Assembly (NCBI GenBank): GCA_963971225.1
Contig: OZ020269.1
Location: 97,334,040 to 97,398,039, forward strand
Length of the DNA stretch: 64,000 bases
Direction of reading: 5' to 3'
Source of the DNA: Melieria omissa
Taxonomy: Eukaryota; Arthropoda; Insecta; Diptera; Ulidiidae
Shown: positions 24,101 through 32,846 of the stretch, piece after piece
Position numbering within the stretch: the stretch's first letter is position 1
How the letters are laid out: the number at the start of each line of letters is the position of its first letter
Position numbers and translations under genes: made by a program
Notes under the pieces: generated by a model
Databases searched by the model: none
What the model was told of the DNA's origin: nothing
What the model saw: only the letters and a program-made list of their open reading frames with translations

Positions 24101-26403
24101 TTATCCGATCGACCTGATTCAAATTGCATTCTATTCGGGAATAGTGTCGCTTCTGCTCGACGTAGCCGTTTTTCGATATATGCCAAACTTTTTTTTTTAT
24201 AAATAATTTAGTGCAAAATTTTACGCGAAAAAAAAACTTTTTCTTCAAACAGCCGCCATTTTTTTTCTAATCAATATTTTTAAAATCCCCTACGTCAAAC
24301 AGTAGCCAGTAATGTATATTTCAAGAATCTTTTTTGTTTTTTGCTCTAGGAGGCTCCGTTATGCTGATTTGCTGTCAACGCGACAAGGGTCATTTTAAAA
24401 AGACGACATTTTGGATCAGCTACAGAATACAAACATGGCCACCAAAAAAAAAAAAAAAATTGTTTTCGATAATCTAAACATTTATTAACATATGTGTAAA
24501 GTTTCATGTAAATCGGAACGTCCGTTTTTTTTTAATAAATAAAATAAAAAACATATGAAAAATCGCAGTTTACAGTGTTCGGGCCCCTTAACGTACGAAG
24601 AATTTAGTACACTGCTAACGGAAATCGAAGCCTGCATAAATTCACGGCCTTTATGCACCCATGCAGCAGATGCTAGCGATCTGGAAATCCTCACACCTGG
24701 TCACTTCATTGTTGGTGAGCCTTTAAAGACGTTACCGGAGCCCGAAGTTCAAGATTTCAAGGGAACATGCGGCGGCATGTTGCTGTCATATATGTCTCTT
24801 TACATAGTTTTACATATGTTGTAAACCCTGCCCATTGTGTATTAGCATAATGGCGTTATGTACCGTACGGGAAAAGTAGTAATAAACGAGTTGTCAAACG
24901 AACCGCACGCGTCTTTCTTTTTTACGCAACAAAATCTCAGGTTTTGTAAATCACCGCATCACTATTACTATTTTAAGTTCAGCATAAAAATACATATTTA
25001 TGAATTTGTCTATGTGTTCTTATGCTGTCGTAACAATTAGCAAATACATGCAAATTGATTATTCACCCTACCCCACCCGCACACCGTTCGCAATACCACA
25101 ATTCCTGTACCCAGTACGCACCTTTGTCAAGTGATTATGATTAAGGAATAGTTTGAGCAATATGGGACACTTCTCCACCAGCGCTGGCACGTCGGGCATT
25201 TCGAAGCGCGACAAGTTCAGCGTAAACGATTTGTTGTCGATGGCATCTTCACAAATGGCCAGAATGTGATTGTTACGAAAGAATTGATATACAACATTCA
25301 TTTTGGTAGTGAAGTATTTTATCCTTTTGTTTTTATTTTTATTTTTTTATATCTATAATATTATAATTGTTATATTTTAATTTCAACTATCGATTCGATG
25401 ACAGCAGCGAAAATTTGAATGGGCGAATTTGAATGTTTTTGCACTTTTTGTTGGTTTTTTTTTACGCGTGGCTGAGTCTACGTATTTTTGTCGTTAGTAT
25501 TTTTTGTTGTTGTTGCGTTAAACTTGAAAATTTTGTACTTTTGACAGTGTCAACAATTGCGTCTAAAAATTATGCCACACGAAAAAGAGATAAAAACCGA
25601 ATGCCAAATGCGGTGAACGGCATGCGGACAACGAAAAAAAAACAATACACACTTCTACTACGTACAGACATACATAAGCATATATAATTATTTATATATA
25701 TGTATATATATATGTGTGTTTTAATGCTAATATGCGCTGAACATACATCTGGTTAGATTAATTAAATAAGTTATATGCCTTTGTAATTTGTTCTAACCTT
25801 TTTTGCTACTTAAACATGGTTTTTGAATTTGAAATTGTATTTATGTTGAACGTATTTAAATCGTTCAAGGGCGGCGGCATGTTGCTGTCATATATGTCTC
25901 TTTACATAGTTTTACATATGTTGTAAACCCTGCCCATTGTGTATTAGCATAATGGCGTTATGTACCGTACGGGAAAAGTAGTAATAAACGAGTTGTCAAA
26001 CGAACCGCACGCGTCTTTCTTTTTTACGCAACAAAATCTCAGGTTTTGTAAATCACCGCATCACTATTACTATTTTAAGTTCAGCATAAAAATACATATT
26101 TATGAATTTGTCTATGTGTTCTTATGCTGTCGTAACAATTAGCAAATACATGCAAATTGATTCTTCACCCTACCCCACCCGCACACCGTTCGCAATACCA
26201 CAATTCCTGTACCCAGTACGCACCTTTGTCAAGTGATTATGATTAAGGAATAGTTTGAGCAATATGGGACACTTCTCCACCAGCGCTGGCACGTCGGGCA
26301 TTTCGAAGCGCGACAAGTTCAGCGTAAACGATTTGTTGTCGATGGCATCTTCACAAATGGCCAGAATGTGATTGTTACGAAAGAATTGATATACAACATT
26401 CAT
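12127..26403 (-). CDS. Leucine-rich-repeat protein, copy 2 (333 residues), with BEL/Pao in intron 1
   Basis: Minus-strand exons: exon 1 at 26403-26224 (a second full exon 1 lies at 25301-25122), then 13083-12502, 12428-12243 and 12180-12127. All keep phase 0 and intact splice sites, giving an open protein of 333 residues. The LRR array matches copy 1 almost residue for residue. Differences are RNNHIL for RKNQLL and NHNHLTK for DRNHLTK in exon 1, an inserted three-residue EVG-type block in the acidic tail, and a changed C-terminus (SRYITNFT in place of SRFA). Intron 1 has grown to more than 12 kb through the retrotransposon composite. Whether it is still spliced and expressed cannot be told from sequence. 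Confidence 0.8.
13350..14067. mobile_element. TTAA-flanked GGGGG-ended transposon (copy 2)
   Basis: Duplicate of the element at 7580-8283, with TTAA at 13346-13349 and 14068-14071 and the same termini. It has small indels relative to copy 1, including an internal repeat of GATCGGGTTCATTATAG near 13740-13770. The shared position shows it was present before the segmental duplication. Confidence 0.82.
14350..15400. mobile_element. TTAA-flanked CCCTTTCC-ended transposon (copy 2)
   Basis: Duplicate of the element at 8566-9653, with TTAA at 14346-14349 and 15401-15404. It retains palindromic GTACGATATATCGTAC-type motifs near 14368, 14717 and 14757. It is slightly shorter than copy 1 through internal deletions. 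Confidence 0.82.
15707..15890 (+). repeat. 5' LTR of BEL/Pao element (184 bp)
   Basis: Begins TGTTGCTGTC and ends CACCGCATCA (TG...CA). By eye it is identical to the LTRs at 22577-22760, 24778-24961 and 25880-26063. A tyrosine-tRNA-type primer site follows directly. Confidence 0.93.
15895..15913 (+). other. Primer binding site, tRNA-Tyr type
   Basis: TGGTCCTTCGAGCCGGATA lies 4 bases after the 5' LTR. It is complementary to CCA plus the acceptor and T-arm 3' end of eukaryotic tRNA-Tyr (…CCGGCTCGAAGGA), and so is the likely start of minus-strand DNA synthesis. Confidence 0.8.
16125..17750 (+). pseudogene. BEL/Pao gag and protease region (frame lost near 17750)
   Basis: An open frame from ATG 16125 (MANNVKTRDS; an upstream in-frame ATG lies at 16095). 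The first 300 residues resemble the gag domain found in Pao-type elements, with LPKMELPTFSGD and DSNGNLTNGQKFHYL. Next come zinc knuckles of CX2CX3HX4C and CX2CX4HX4C form (CLNCLSKGHYRPKC) and a third C/H cluster. An aspartic protease motif FDTGSHASF lies near 17608. The frame then breaks near 17750 and continues one frame over at 17744-18718. Gag forms the particle and the protease would cleave the polyprotein. Confidence 0.9.
17744..18718 (+). pseudogene. BEL/Pao reverse transcriptase, N-terminal part
   Basis: Continues the polyprotein in a shifted frame. It includes the protease-to-RT linker with IDILIGMDYM, then RT core motifs KLRVVFNASAKTS and LTADVAKMYRQVYV (first catalytic aspartate) near 18590. 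The frame ends at a stop at 18718. Just before this, the segment expected between the palm motifs is missing about ten codons, so a small deletion has changed frame. Confidence 0.88.
18719..19152 (+). pseudogene. BEL/Pao reverse transcriptase, C-terminal part with nonsense codon
   Basis: Resumes as LAIKALQQTAKDA, then carries the catalytic YMDD box near 18800 and the connection region. An in-frame TAA at 19150-19152 interrupts the coding sequence, which otherwise continues in the same frame to RNase H. Confidence 0.87.
19153..20783 (+). pseudogene. BEL/Pao RNase H and truncated integrase (unit 1)
   Basis: Same frame as the RT segment after the stop codon. RNase H motifs are FADASERAY and WTDSTITLAW. 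The integrase zinc-binding region has the H-H-C-C pattern (VHARTLHAGP ... CVRC). The core begins VDFAGPY and YSDNGTNF and is cut off before the catalytic glutamate. There the sequence jumps into the last 50 bp of an LTR (20784-20833), so this integrase is 3'-truncated. Confidence 0.88.
20784..21053. repeat. LTR end plus host flank, including 60 nt of LRR exon 1
   Basis: 20784-20833 is the last 50 bp of the LTR. 20834-21053 is host DNA starting CTATTACTATTTTAAG, the same flank found at 22761, 24962 and 26064. Its last 60 bp (20994-21053) are the 3' end of LRR exon 1 on the minus strand with its splice donor. At 21053/21054 the sequence switches back to BEL internal DNA. Confidence 0.88.
21054..22453 (+). 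pseudogene. BEL/Pao integrase and C-terminal domain (unit 2)
   Basis: A second copy of pol from RNase H-integrase linker to the natural stop at 22453. The longest frame from ATG is 21263-22453. It has the zinc-binding H-H-C-C motif, the complete D-D-E core (VDFAGPY, YSDNGTHF, GGYWEIGIKR) and the C-terminal domain (KWKLAKVIKCHPG). It differs from unit 1 at only a few bases. Without upstream gag-RT it is a fragment, though its integrase is intact as read. Confidence 0.87.
22454..22980. repeat. 3' untranslated region, LTR 22577-22760 and host flank
   Basis: A purine-rich GGGCGGCGGCA tract (polypurine-tract position) precedes the complete LTR at 22577-22760. Host flank 22761-22980 again ends inside LRR exon 1 (60 nt, 22921-22980) at exactly the same breakpoint as at 21053. 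Confidence 0.88.
22981..24765 (+). pseudogene. BEL/Pao integrase copy (unit 3), split by a TTAA element and 3'-deleted
   Basis: A third copy of the same pol start point. The integrase reads to 23870, is interrupted by a 713-bp TTAA-flanked insertion, and resumes at 24592 (YEEFSTLLTEIEACINSRP). It stops near 24765, where a deletion joins it to the tract just before the LTR. Confidence 0.87.
23875..24587. mobile_element. TTAA-flanked transposon with 118-bp inverted repeats
   Basis: Begins GGGGCCCGAACACTG and ends CAGTGTTCGGGCCCC between TTAA at 23871-23874 and 24588-24591. Unit 2 shows the empty site (TTTGTTAACGTACG, near 21945). The inverted repeats, 23875-23992 and 24470-24587, are nearly perfect over about 118 bp. 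No transposase is encoded. It is a piggyBac-type non-autonomous element and the youngest layer of this nest. Confidence 0.92.
24778..25743. repeat. LTR 24778-24961 and host flank with full extra LRR exon 1
   Basis: A complete LTR followed by 782 bp of host flank. The flank contains an entire LRR exon 1 (25301-25122, minus strand, start codon to splice donor) and about 440 bp of upstream sequence. It ends at GCGCTGAACA, where BEL internal DNA restarts (TACATCTGGTTAG). Confidence 0.88.
25744..26063. repeat. BEL 3' end and last LTR (25880-26063)
   Basis: The last codons and 3' untranslated region of the element (25744-25879), then a full LTR. The host target duplicate CTATT follows at 26064-26068, and ordinary copy-2 sequence continues. 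Confidence 0.9.
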
Positions 26404-27111
26404 TTTGGTAGTGAAGTATTTTATCCTTTTGTTTTTATTTTTATTTTTTTATATCTATAATATTATAATTGTTATATTTTAATTTCAACTATCGATTCGA
26501 TGACAGCAGCGAAAATTTGAATGGGCGAATTTGAATGTTTTTGCACTTTTTGTTGGTTTTTTTTTACGCGTGGCTGAGTCTACGTATTTTTGTCGTTAGT
26601 ATTTTTTGTTGTTGTTGCGTTAAACTTGAAAATTTTGTACTTTTGACAGTGTCAACAATTGCGTCTAAAAATTATGCCACACGAAAAAGAGATAAAAACC
26701 GAATGCCAAATGCGGTGAACGGCATGCGGACAACGAAAAAAAAACAATACACACTTCTACTACGTACAGACATACATAAGCATATATAATTATTTATATA
26801 TATGTATATATATATGTGTGTTTTAATGCTAATATGCGCTGAACAGTGCGGCGGCAACAATTGGCACTCGTCACTGAGCACCGGGCATTGGCTGACGAAA
26901 GCAACGCGCTCACTGGGTTCGTTAGCTGCGGCAACGGTCAGTATCCTAATTTTAGCGCTGAAGACCGTTTTGTAACTTTTAGCCGCACAGTTTTTTTAAT
27001 TTCACGCCGCTGCGAGGTTTTGTAATTTTTCACTGTTTTCACCGCAACGTCTTGCGGCCTGCACGCGCAAAGAAAGACCGAAAGAAATGCCACTGCGAGC
27101 TGCGGACCACG

Positions 27112-27462
27112 AATTGCACAAACGACTGCCTGAAATGCTTGCACAGGTGTGCTGCAAAAGTCCACATTGCCGCACGAGTCAACCAACCAACCAACCGGCC
27201 ACGCTCAGCAGACGCCTCCTCGTGCTTTGTGTGCAGAGAGCGTGTGCTGCTCCGCGACTCGCTTCGTGCGCAGCACAGTGAGCGCCGCGGAATGGGTGGC
27301 AAACGCCGAGCGCACACCCTACACGCACTCCGGTCGGAAACCCCCGTTCCGGCTGTGAATCACACAAACTCGTGTGCTCGCTTGGCACACTCGGAGTACG
27401 CGTATTCCGCTTTGTCTCGGCCGCGTGTCGATTGACTTTTGAACCGCTTCCTCACTTGCACC
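27112..27462. other. Unique DNA right of the duplication, GC-richer
   Basis: A non-repetitive stretch, CG- and CA-rich compared with its surroundings. Overlapping reading frames exist on both strands but none resembles a protein family, so I call no gene. It probably continues the original upstream region of the LRR gene. Confidence 0.4.
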
Positions 27463-28802
27463 CAGTGTTGCCGCTGTAAAATTTTAAAAAGTCGCAGAAA
27501 AAGTGTCACAGCCGCAAAAAAAGTGTCAAGTGATCCAATTTTATTATACCATGTACATATATAAGTATAAACTTTCATTATTTCACTTTTCAAAACTCAT
27601 TATTTTTAATAAATTTCTAAAGAAGATAATTTTCTGTGAAAAAAACTGTTTTCTCCTAAAATTTATTGATAAGAAATATATTAAAAAGTCCCAATATGCA
27701 TGTTTCGTATTTATTACGAAAACATATCAAAGCATATGCGTGATGAGTACTTTGAAACACGCAAAAATAAAAAAATTAACTTAACGAAACAATTTTCAAA
27801 ATGTAGGGGAATTCTTTGTAAGGTGCCACTCCAAGCAAAAAAATTCCTACCGTCATTTAAGGTGTATATGACAACATAAATTTTAATGCGGTTTTTAAGG
27901 GGGAAAAATGTAAAATTTTGTTAAGAAAAAACTTAAAAATAAAGCTGAAGGTTTTCGTTGCGGTGAAAAATAAATCAAATACGTCTAAAAAACTAAGATA
28001 AATATCAGTGTTGGACTTAATTTTTAATGCTTTTTCATAATCCGAAATGATATCCGAGCATATCGTAAGAGGAGAACATTTATTCAATGATTTCCAAAAT
28101 GGCGTGAAAATGTAAAGTGCCACCCCTCTTTTTTCATTTTATTTGTGATACTACATAAGTATTTCGGTAAAATGACTTTTTCTTGCTCGGAATCGTCATT
28201 AAAATGAATTTAAAGTGTTAGTCAATTTTTTTCTAATCCTATCATGAGGCAAAAATTAGTTCAGTTGTGTGTATTAATGTCCATGTAGTTATTCGTTTAA
28301 TTCGTTACTATTCAATATGCTTTTGGCTTTCGGTCATTTTCTATTCAATTCAAATTAAATTCAATAATCTCTCGTAAATTTTCTAAATCACGCATTTTTA
28401 CTTGAGATTTCTACGTTTTTTGCGATTTTTTTAGGGGATGTCACTTTAGATTAAAAACTTTTAGGTTGTCGATTTTTAACACTTTTGGAAATTGGCTGTA
28501 AAATTAGTATTTACAAAAAATTCAAATGAGGTGTTTCCTTGGATCATAGCCCTTTAAACCATCTTTCTAACGGTATATTAACATGGGCGATAAGTTAATT
28601 TTCTAACGAGTTATACCCAAAAAGTGCCACCACGTGGTGGTAAATTACATAGAATTCCTTTTGATAAAAAAAAAGGGGGCAAAAGTCGCATGATTTTGAA
28701 GAAAAGTGTCAAAATAAGCCTATTTTTAAAAAGTCGGTGTCAGGTGGCATCGGTCTCCAAAAAGGGTAAATTTGACACTTTAGTCGCACAACGGCAACAC
28801 TG
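27463..28802. mobile_element. hAT-like non-autonomous DNA transposon (1340 bp)
   Basis: The ends CAGTGTTGCC and GGCAACACTG are inverted repeats, imperfectly extended inward. The exact 8-bp host sequence CTTGCACC is duplicated at 27455-27462 and 28803-28810. An 8-bp target duplication with CAGTG ends is characteristic of hAT transposons. The interior is AT-rich with repeated AAGTGTCA and GTGCCACC motifs and no transposase frame. Confidence 0.88.
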
Positions 28803-29142
28803 CTTGCACCGCACAGCATTGACTGCACATTGCCGCTTGATTTGAGAATTTGATAGGATTTGATTTGATTTGTGCGGTTACATTGCGAGGGCTCGAGAGA
28901 TTCTGAGGGTCTTTTTTAATGTTGACCATACATTTAGATAATGCAAAATCCAGAAATCATTTTAACTGCCGCATGCTGGGAAGATTCAAACAATTGCAAA
29001 GCCAAGTGACAACACCTAATGAGCCACTGTCAGATTCACGAACGCTAAAGTTGGTTAAAGTTTGCTGATGCACCTGGCTACAAATTTTGCATCTACTCTT
29101 CTCGAAACCTCGAACAGATTTGCATGGGATTGCGACTGATGG

Positions 29143-29427
29143 TTGTCTTCAAATATAATAAATAGGAAATCACAGTGGGGCATTTGGTTTTCGGTTCTGG
29201 CCAACACAATTAGTAACCACGCCCTATGGAAGATTACCAATGAGGAACCCATTCTGAGGCAAATAAAGCGCAGAAAATGGAAATGGATAGGTCATACACT
29301 AAGAAAACCACCCGACAGCATCACGAGAATGGCACTGGACTGGAACCCGCAAGCGAGTAGTGGTCGCGGTTGGCCTAAAAACACTGGGAGAAGGTCGACC
29401 CCACGCGAACTAGCCGCTGTCGTCTAG
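29143..29427 (+). pseudogene. Non-LTR retrotransposon ORF remnant (C-terminal end)
   Basis: The translated stretch RRKWKWIGHTLRKPPDSIT followed by MALDWNPQ is the conserved C-terminal end of reverse transcriptase polyproteins common in insect non-LTR elements (…WIGHTLRK...W-PQG-R-GRP). Only the tail remains; upstream RT motifs are absent. Confidence 0.75.
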
Positions 29428-30329
29428 CCGGGTCTTGTGGAGGCCCTATGCTCCAGAGAGAAGTAAACAAGGAAAAAAATTGGGGCTTCCGATACACTGT
29501 ACACACCCTTTCTACCTTAACATTACTTACTCTAACATAACCTAAGACTTAATGAAGTAAAATTGATTAAATTGGGACATAATTTGAATTGAACAAAGAA
29601 ACTTCCAAAAGAAACCCCTTTTTACACGATATGCCGAAAGTACCAAGTATACCGAAATTTCAGGATATCAGAAAGTTTGAAGCATAGTTGACGCATATCT
29701 GAGTTAAGACTAATTGAAGTAATACATTGGCAAATGTGAGATTTTAAACTTGAACCTAGAATTCAAACGTTAGGTTATCACAAATCTCATAAATATTTAT
29801 GTATATAATAGAAAAACGTTTCTACACCTAAAGCTTTTGTCATTAATATGAATTAAGGGCCACTTTAGAATGACTAAAATAAACTTGAGGGACCCTATTT
29901 TCAGCTTATTTGTAATTTCTTCAAGCTAGCAGATTTTCAGAATTTAGAAAGAATTTTTTCAGAATTTTTCTTTGCGAATTTAAAATATCCTAAAGCTGCC
30001 AATGAAGTTTCTTTTTATTGTTCACGTAGTATATAAGTTCGAAGGCGATGAGCCCAAGAAGCCTTCTTCAATAACTAATTTATCCTTTCTATATAAAATA
30101 CAGAAAGAACTTTTAAATGCCAAAAATCATTTAATATTCGTACAACTTGTAAAACTCCAACTCCTCATTTAAACCCTTCGAAGGTCCCTGTTCTTTACTT
30201 TCTTCTGCACATTAACCACCACACTTCTTTCCATTACGATCTGACGACAGATCTGATAGTATTCCATTAGTTTTACAATATATGGCTTTAATAATTTTTA
30301 TTTCGCATAGTATAAGTGTGATTGCGTGG

Positions 30330-31150
30330 CGTTAGATGGCCTTAGAAAGATGAGATTTTATACTAAAGAATCTTTTCGGACAGTTGTGTGATTGCTTGAC
30401 TCAGTTCTGTTTGAGTGCGCGTCAAATATGGACACCGGCAGAGGAAAAATATGCCACATTTTACAGTTCTTCTTCAAACGGGTTACACTAGATGGCTTAA
30501 GAAAGATCAGATTTCTTACTAAAGAAACTTTTCGGACAGATTTGTGGTTGTTTGGCTCAGTTTCGACTAAGATTTTCAATAGATGAAGTATTTAATAAAT
30601 ATTTTGCGTTGTAAAAGGTATATCGGGTTACATTAGATGGATTTAAAAAGAAAATATTTCGTACTTAAGAAACTTTTCAGACATTTTTGTGATTGCTTGA
30701 CTCAGTTCTGTTTGAGTGCGCGTCAAATATGGACACCGGCAGAGGAAAAATATGCCACATTTTACAGTTCTTCTTCAAACGGGTTACACTAGATGGCTTA
30801 AGAAAGATCAGATTTCTTACCAAAGAAACTTTTCGGACACATTTGTGGTTGTTTGGCTCAGTTTCGACTAATATTTTCAATAGATGAAGTATTTAATGAA
30901 TATATTGCGTTGTAAAAGGTATATCGGGTTACGTAAGATGGCTTTTGAAAGAAAAAGATTTCGTACTTGAGAAACTTTTCAGACAATTTTGTGATTGCTT
31001 GACTTAGTTTTGTTTGAGTGCGCGTCAAATATGGACACCGGCAGAGGAAAAATATGCCACATTTTACAGTTCTTCTTCGATCGGGTTAAACAAGATGACT
31101 TTAGAAAGATAATATATCGTACTAAAAAAACTTCTCAGACAGTTTTATGA
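30330..31150. repeat. 301-bp tandem repeat, about 2.7 copies, dimeric inside
   Basis: GATTGCTTGACTCAG recurs at 30390, 30691 and 30993 (last copy GACTTAG), giving a period of 301-302 bp. Each unit has two related halves of about 150 bp, each carrying a version of GATGGCTTAAGAAAGATCAG then ACTTTTCGGACA. It is satellite-like DNA with no coding potential; short frames inside repeat with the unit. Confidence 0.88.
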
Positions 31151-31483
31151 CCCATAAATAAATTTCAAAAACTTCACCAATACAGACTTCTATAAAAATA
31201 TGTTTGATTAGATACCACTTTCTTTATCTGTGATTAAATATCTCTGGATTTCTTTTAATTGTTATTTTTTTATTTTTATTTATTGTTAAAACTTATATTA
31301 GACCGGCCACATATTACAACTATAAAAGCTGACGATATTCTTAGCAACATAAATACTATTTAAATAGTTGCAAAGGTTATCAAAAATGTTCTTTGCAAAA
31401 TAATAAAATTAAAATAACTTCTTGAACATTTGTTTAATCTTTCTAAGATTATAGAATCTACTATATATGCCTAATGACGATTT

Positions 31484-31735
31484 CTAATGTGATTGCTTAT
31501 GCCTTGAACTATTATCTAAGTTTATCAAAGTTCGGTCAACGGTCGAATTGGCGTTCACATGCTGCTTATAAATGTTATCGTCTGTGTCTTCGAAATGTTG
31601 TTGTAGCCAGTTTTTAAATGCAATACAACGCCGACATGGCACATGGCACGCGGTATGCCGTTGCAGCTCATTACTCATGGGTTCGCGAGGCAGCTGCGCA
31701 TTTGAACGTGATAACGTTAAATGGGGATTTGCCAT
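31484..31735 (-). CDS. Hypothetical small protein, 83 residues
   Basis: An open frame starting MANPHLTLSRSN at 31735, with a favourable start context (GTCAAAATGGC), running to TAG at 31484. It holds a CHVPCRRC cysteine cluster, an acidic stretch (FEDTDDN) and a polar C-terminus. An upstream in-frame ATG would add 12 residues. No family is recognised and an antisense frame overlaps it, so it may be chance. The Cys cluster and start context are the only positive signs. Confidence 0.35.
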   Translation of the reverse strand: MANPHLTLSRSNAQLPREPMSNELQRHTACHVPCRRCIAFKNWLQQHFEDTDDNIYKQHVNANSTVDRTLINLDNSSRHKQSH

Positions 31736-32846
31736 TTTGACGCGATTGCATTTCAGTACAAAAACAACCAATACCAGCTACAGGCACAGTAAACAAATTA
31801 TAAATCGGTCTTTATGCTCAGTCATAGGCGAATACAAGAATGCAATTGGAAATCTACAAATGAAATAAAGATCGGCTGTATTAAATAGGGAGAATATTTA
31901 TAGTTGATGTATTCTGTAGTTCTACTTAAAGAAGAACAAATTTATAGCAATAAATATCAGTTTTAATGTTGTCTAGAGCATCGATTAGAAGAGACTTTTT
32001 CCAGAAAAGTTTCTGTTTTGAAAAGACTTCTTTTTAAAGCTTCCTAAAGTTGCCTTGTCCTTATTTAACTTGTTTCCTTCTTTCTAAACTGTGTGTAATT
32101 ACTGTGTTGTGCCTTAAATTTAAATTTAAACTAAATACAAAACCTAACCTCACTCACACAACAGCCTGAAACAAAAACTGAATTTGCATATTAAAACTGA
32201 CACTCAATCTAAATCAAGCTGCAACAAGCTGACCTAACACCCAAATACAACAACTATGTACCTAACCATGTCTCAAGCGCACAATCCAAGCGTCCAGTGT
32301 AGGGTGCACGTGTACTTAATGTGTCAATTGACCGCATACGCATGTGCTGACGCTGTGCTGATACTTTGTTTTCCATCAGCAAGAAAACATTAATAAACAA
32401 ACAATAAGTATTTCAAAATAGATTATTGTCGTAACAGGGCAATGATAACAAATTATATTGACAGTCGACTGCCCAGACAAGCCTCTAAGTTACTTTGTCT
32501 CTAAGTACAATATTATTTAGAACAGCCTATATATACATTTCTATATATAAATTTTTTCGTTTATTCAATTTCATAAAGGCGGTGCAATGCTACAACAACG
32601 ACATTCATAATCAAATAAGCAATGGAAAGCTTGCTACAGATTACAGGCAAAATTAGCACAGCACTTCATACTCACTCGTACATACTGCATTCCTACAAAC
32701 AACATTTCTACATACTCGAATTTTGTGTATATCGTTTAAAGCCTTTATTGTTCAATTTTAATTATTACACGATTCTCTAATTTGCAAATACAAAAATATG
32801 CACCACAGACGCTGTCCGCTCACCCTTCCAATCCACATCCAAACAT
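31736..32846. other. Intergenic, AT-rich
   Basis: No coding region or inverted-repeat element was recognised. It may contain the 3' UTR of PIG-M, transcribed leftward from 32847. Confidence 0.5.

Larger units (their letters stand above)
15707..26063 (+). mobile_element. BEL/Pao LTR retrotransposon composite with tandemly repeated 3' parts
   Basis: Inserted in intron 1 of LRR copy 2. The target CTATT is duplicated at 15702-15706 and 26064-26068, and copy 1 shows the unoccupied site. The order is: 5' LTR 15707-15890; internal 15891-20783; LTR end 20784-20833; host flank 20834-21053; internal 21054-22576; LTR 22577-22760; host flank 22761-22980; internal 22981-24765 with a TTAA element inside; LTR 24778-24961; host flank 24962-25743; internal 25744-25879; LTR 25880-26063. 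Domains run in BEL/Pao order: gag with zinc knuckles, protease, reverse transcriptase, RNase H, integrase, and a C-terminal domain of the DUF5641 kind. The element is defective: two frame changes, a small deletion and a stop codon interrupt the polyprotein. No envelope gene was seen. Confidence 0.93.
11009..27111. repeat. Tandem segmental duplication, copy 2 (expanded by insertions)
   Basis: The second copy starts at 11009 with CATTCGAGTCATGC directly after GCGGACCA, and ends near 27111, where unique DNA (GAATTGCACAAACG) follows. It matches copy 1 at high identity apart from small indels. It is enlarged by a 235-bp TTAA element in the Tim10 intron remnant and by the roughly 10.4-kb BEL/Pao composite at 15707-26063. 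Confidence 0.92.
28811..31483. other. Repeat-rich intergenic DNA
   Basis: Contains a non-LTR retrotransposon remnant (29143-29427) and a tandem repeat (30330-31150), both listed separately. Apart from these it is AT-rich with no recognised gene. Confidence 0.5.

Noticed and set aside
27052..27435. 127-residue plus-strand open frame near the duplication edge
   Set aside because: Cys/Arg-rich with no domain, overlapped by open frames on the other strand, and its first part lies in duplicated upstream DNA.
30358..30887. Repeated 64-73 residue open frames on both strands
   Set aside because: They recur exactly with the 301-bp tandem repeat and have no protein character.
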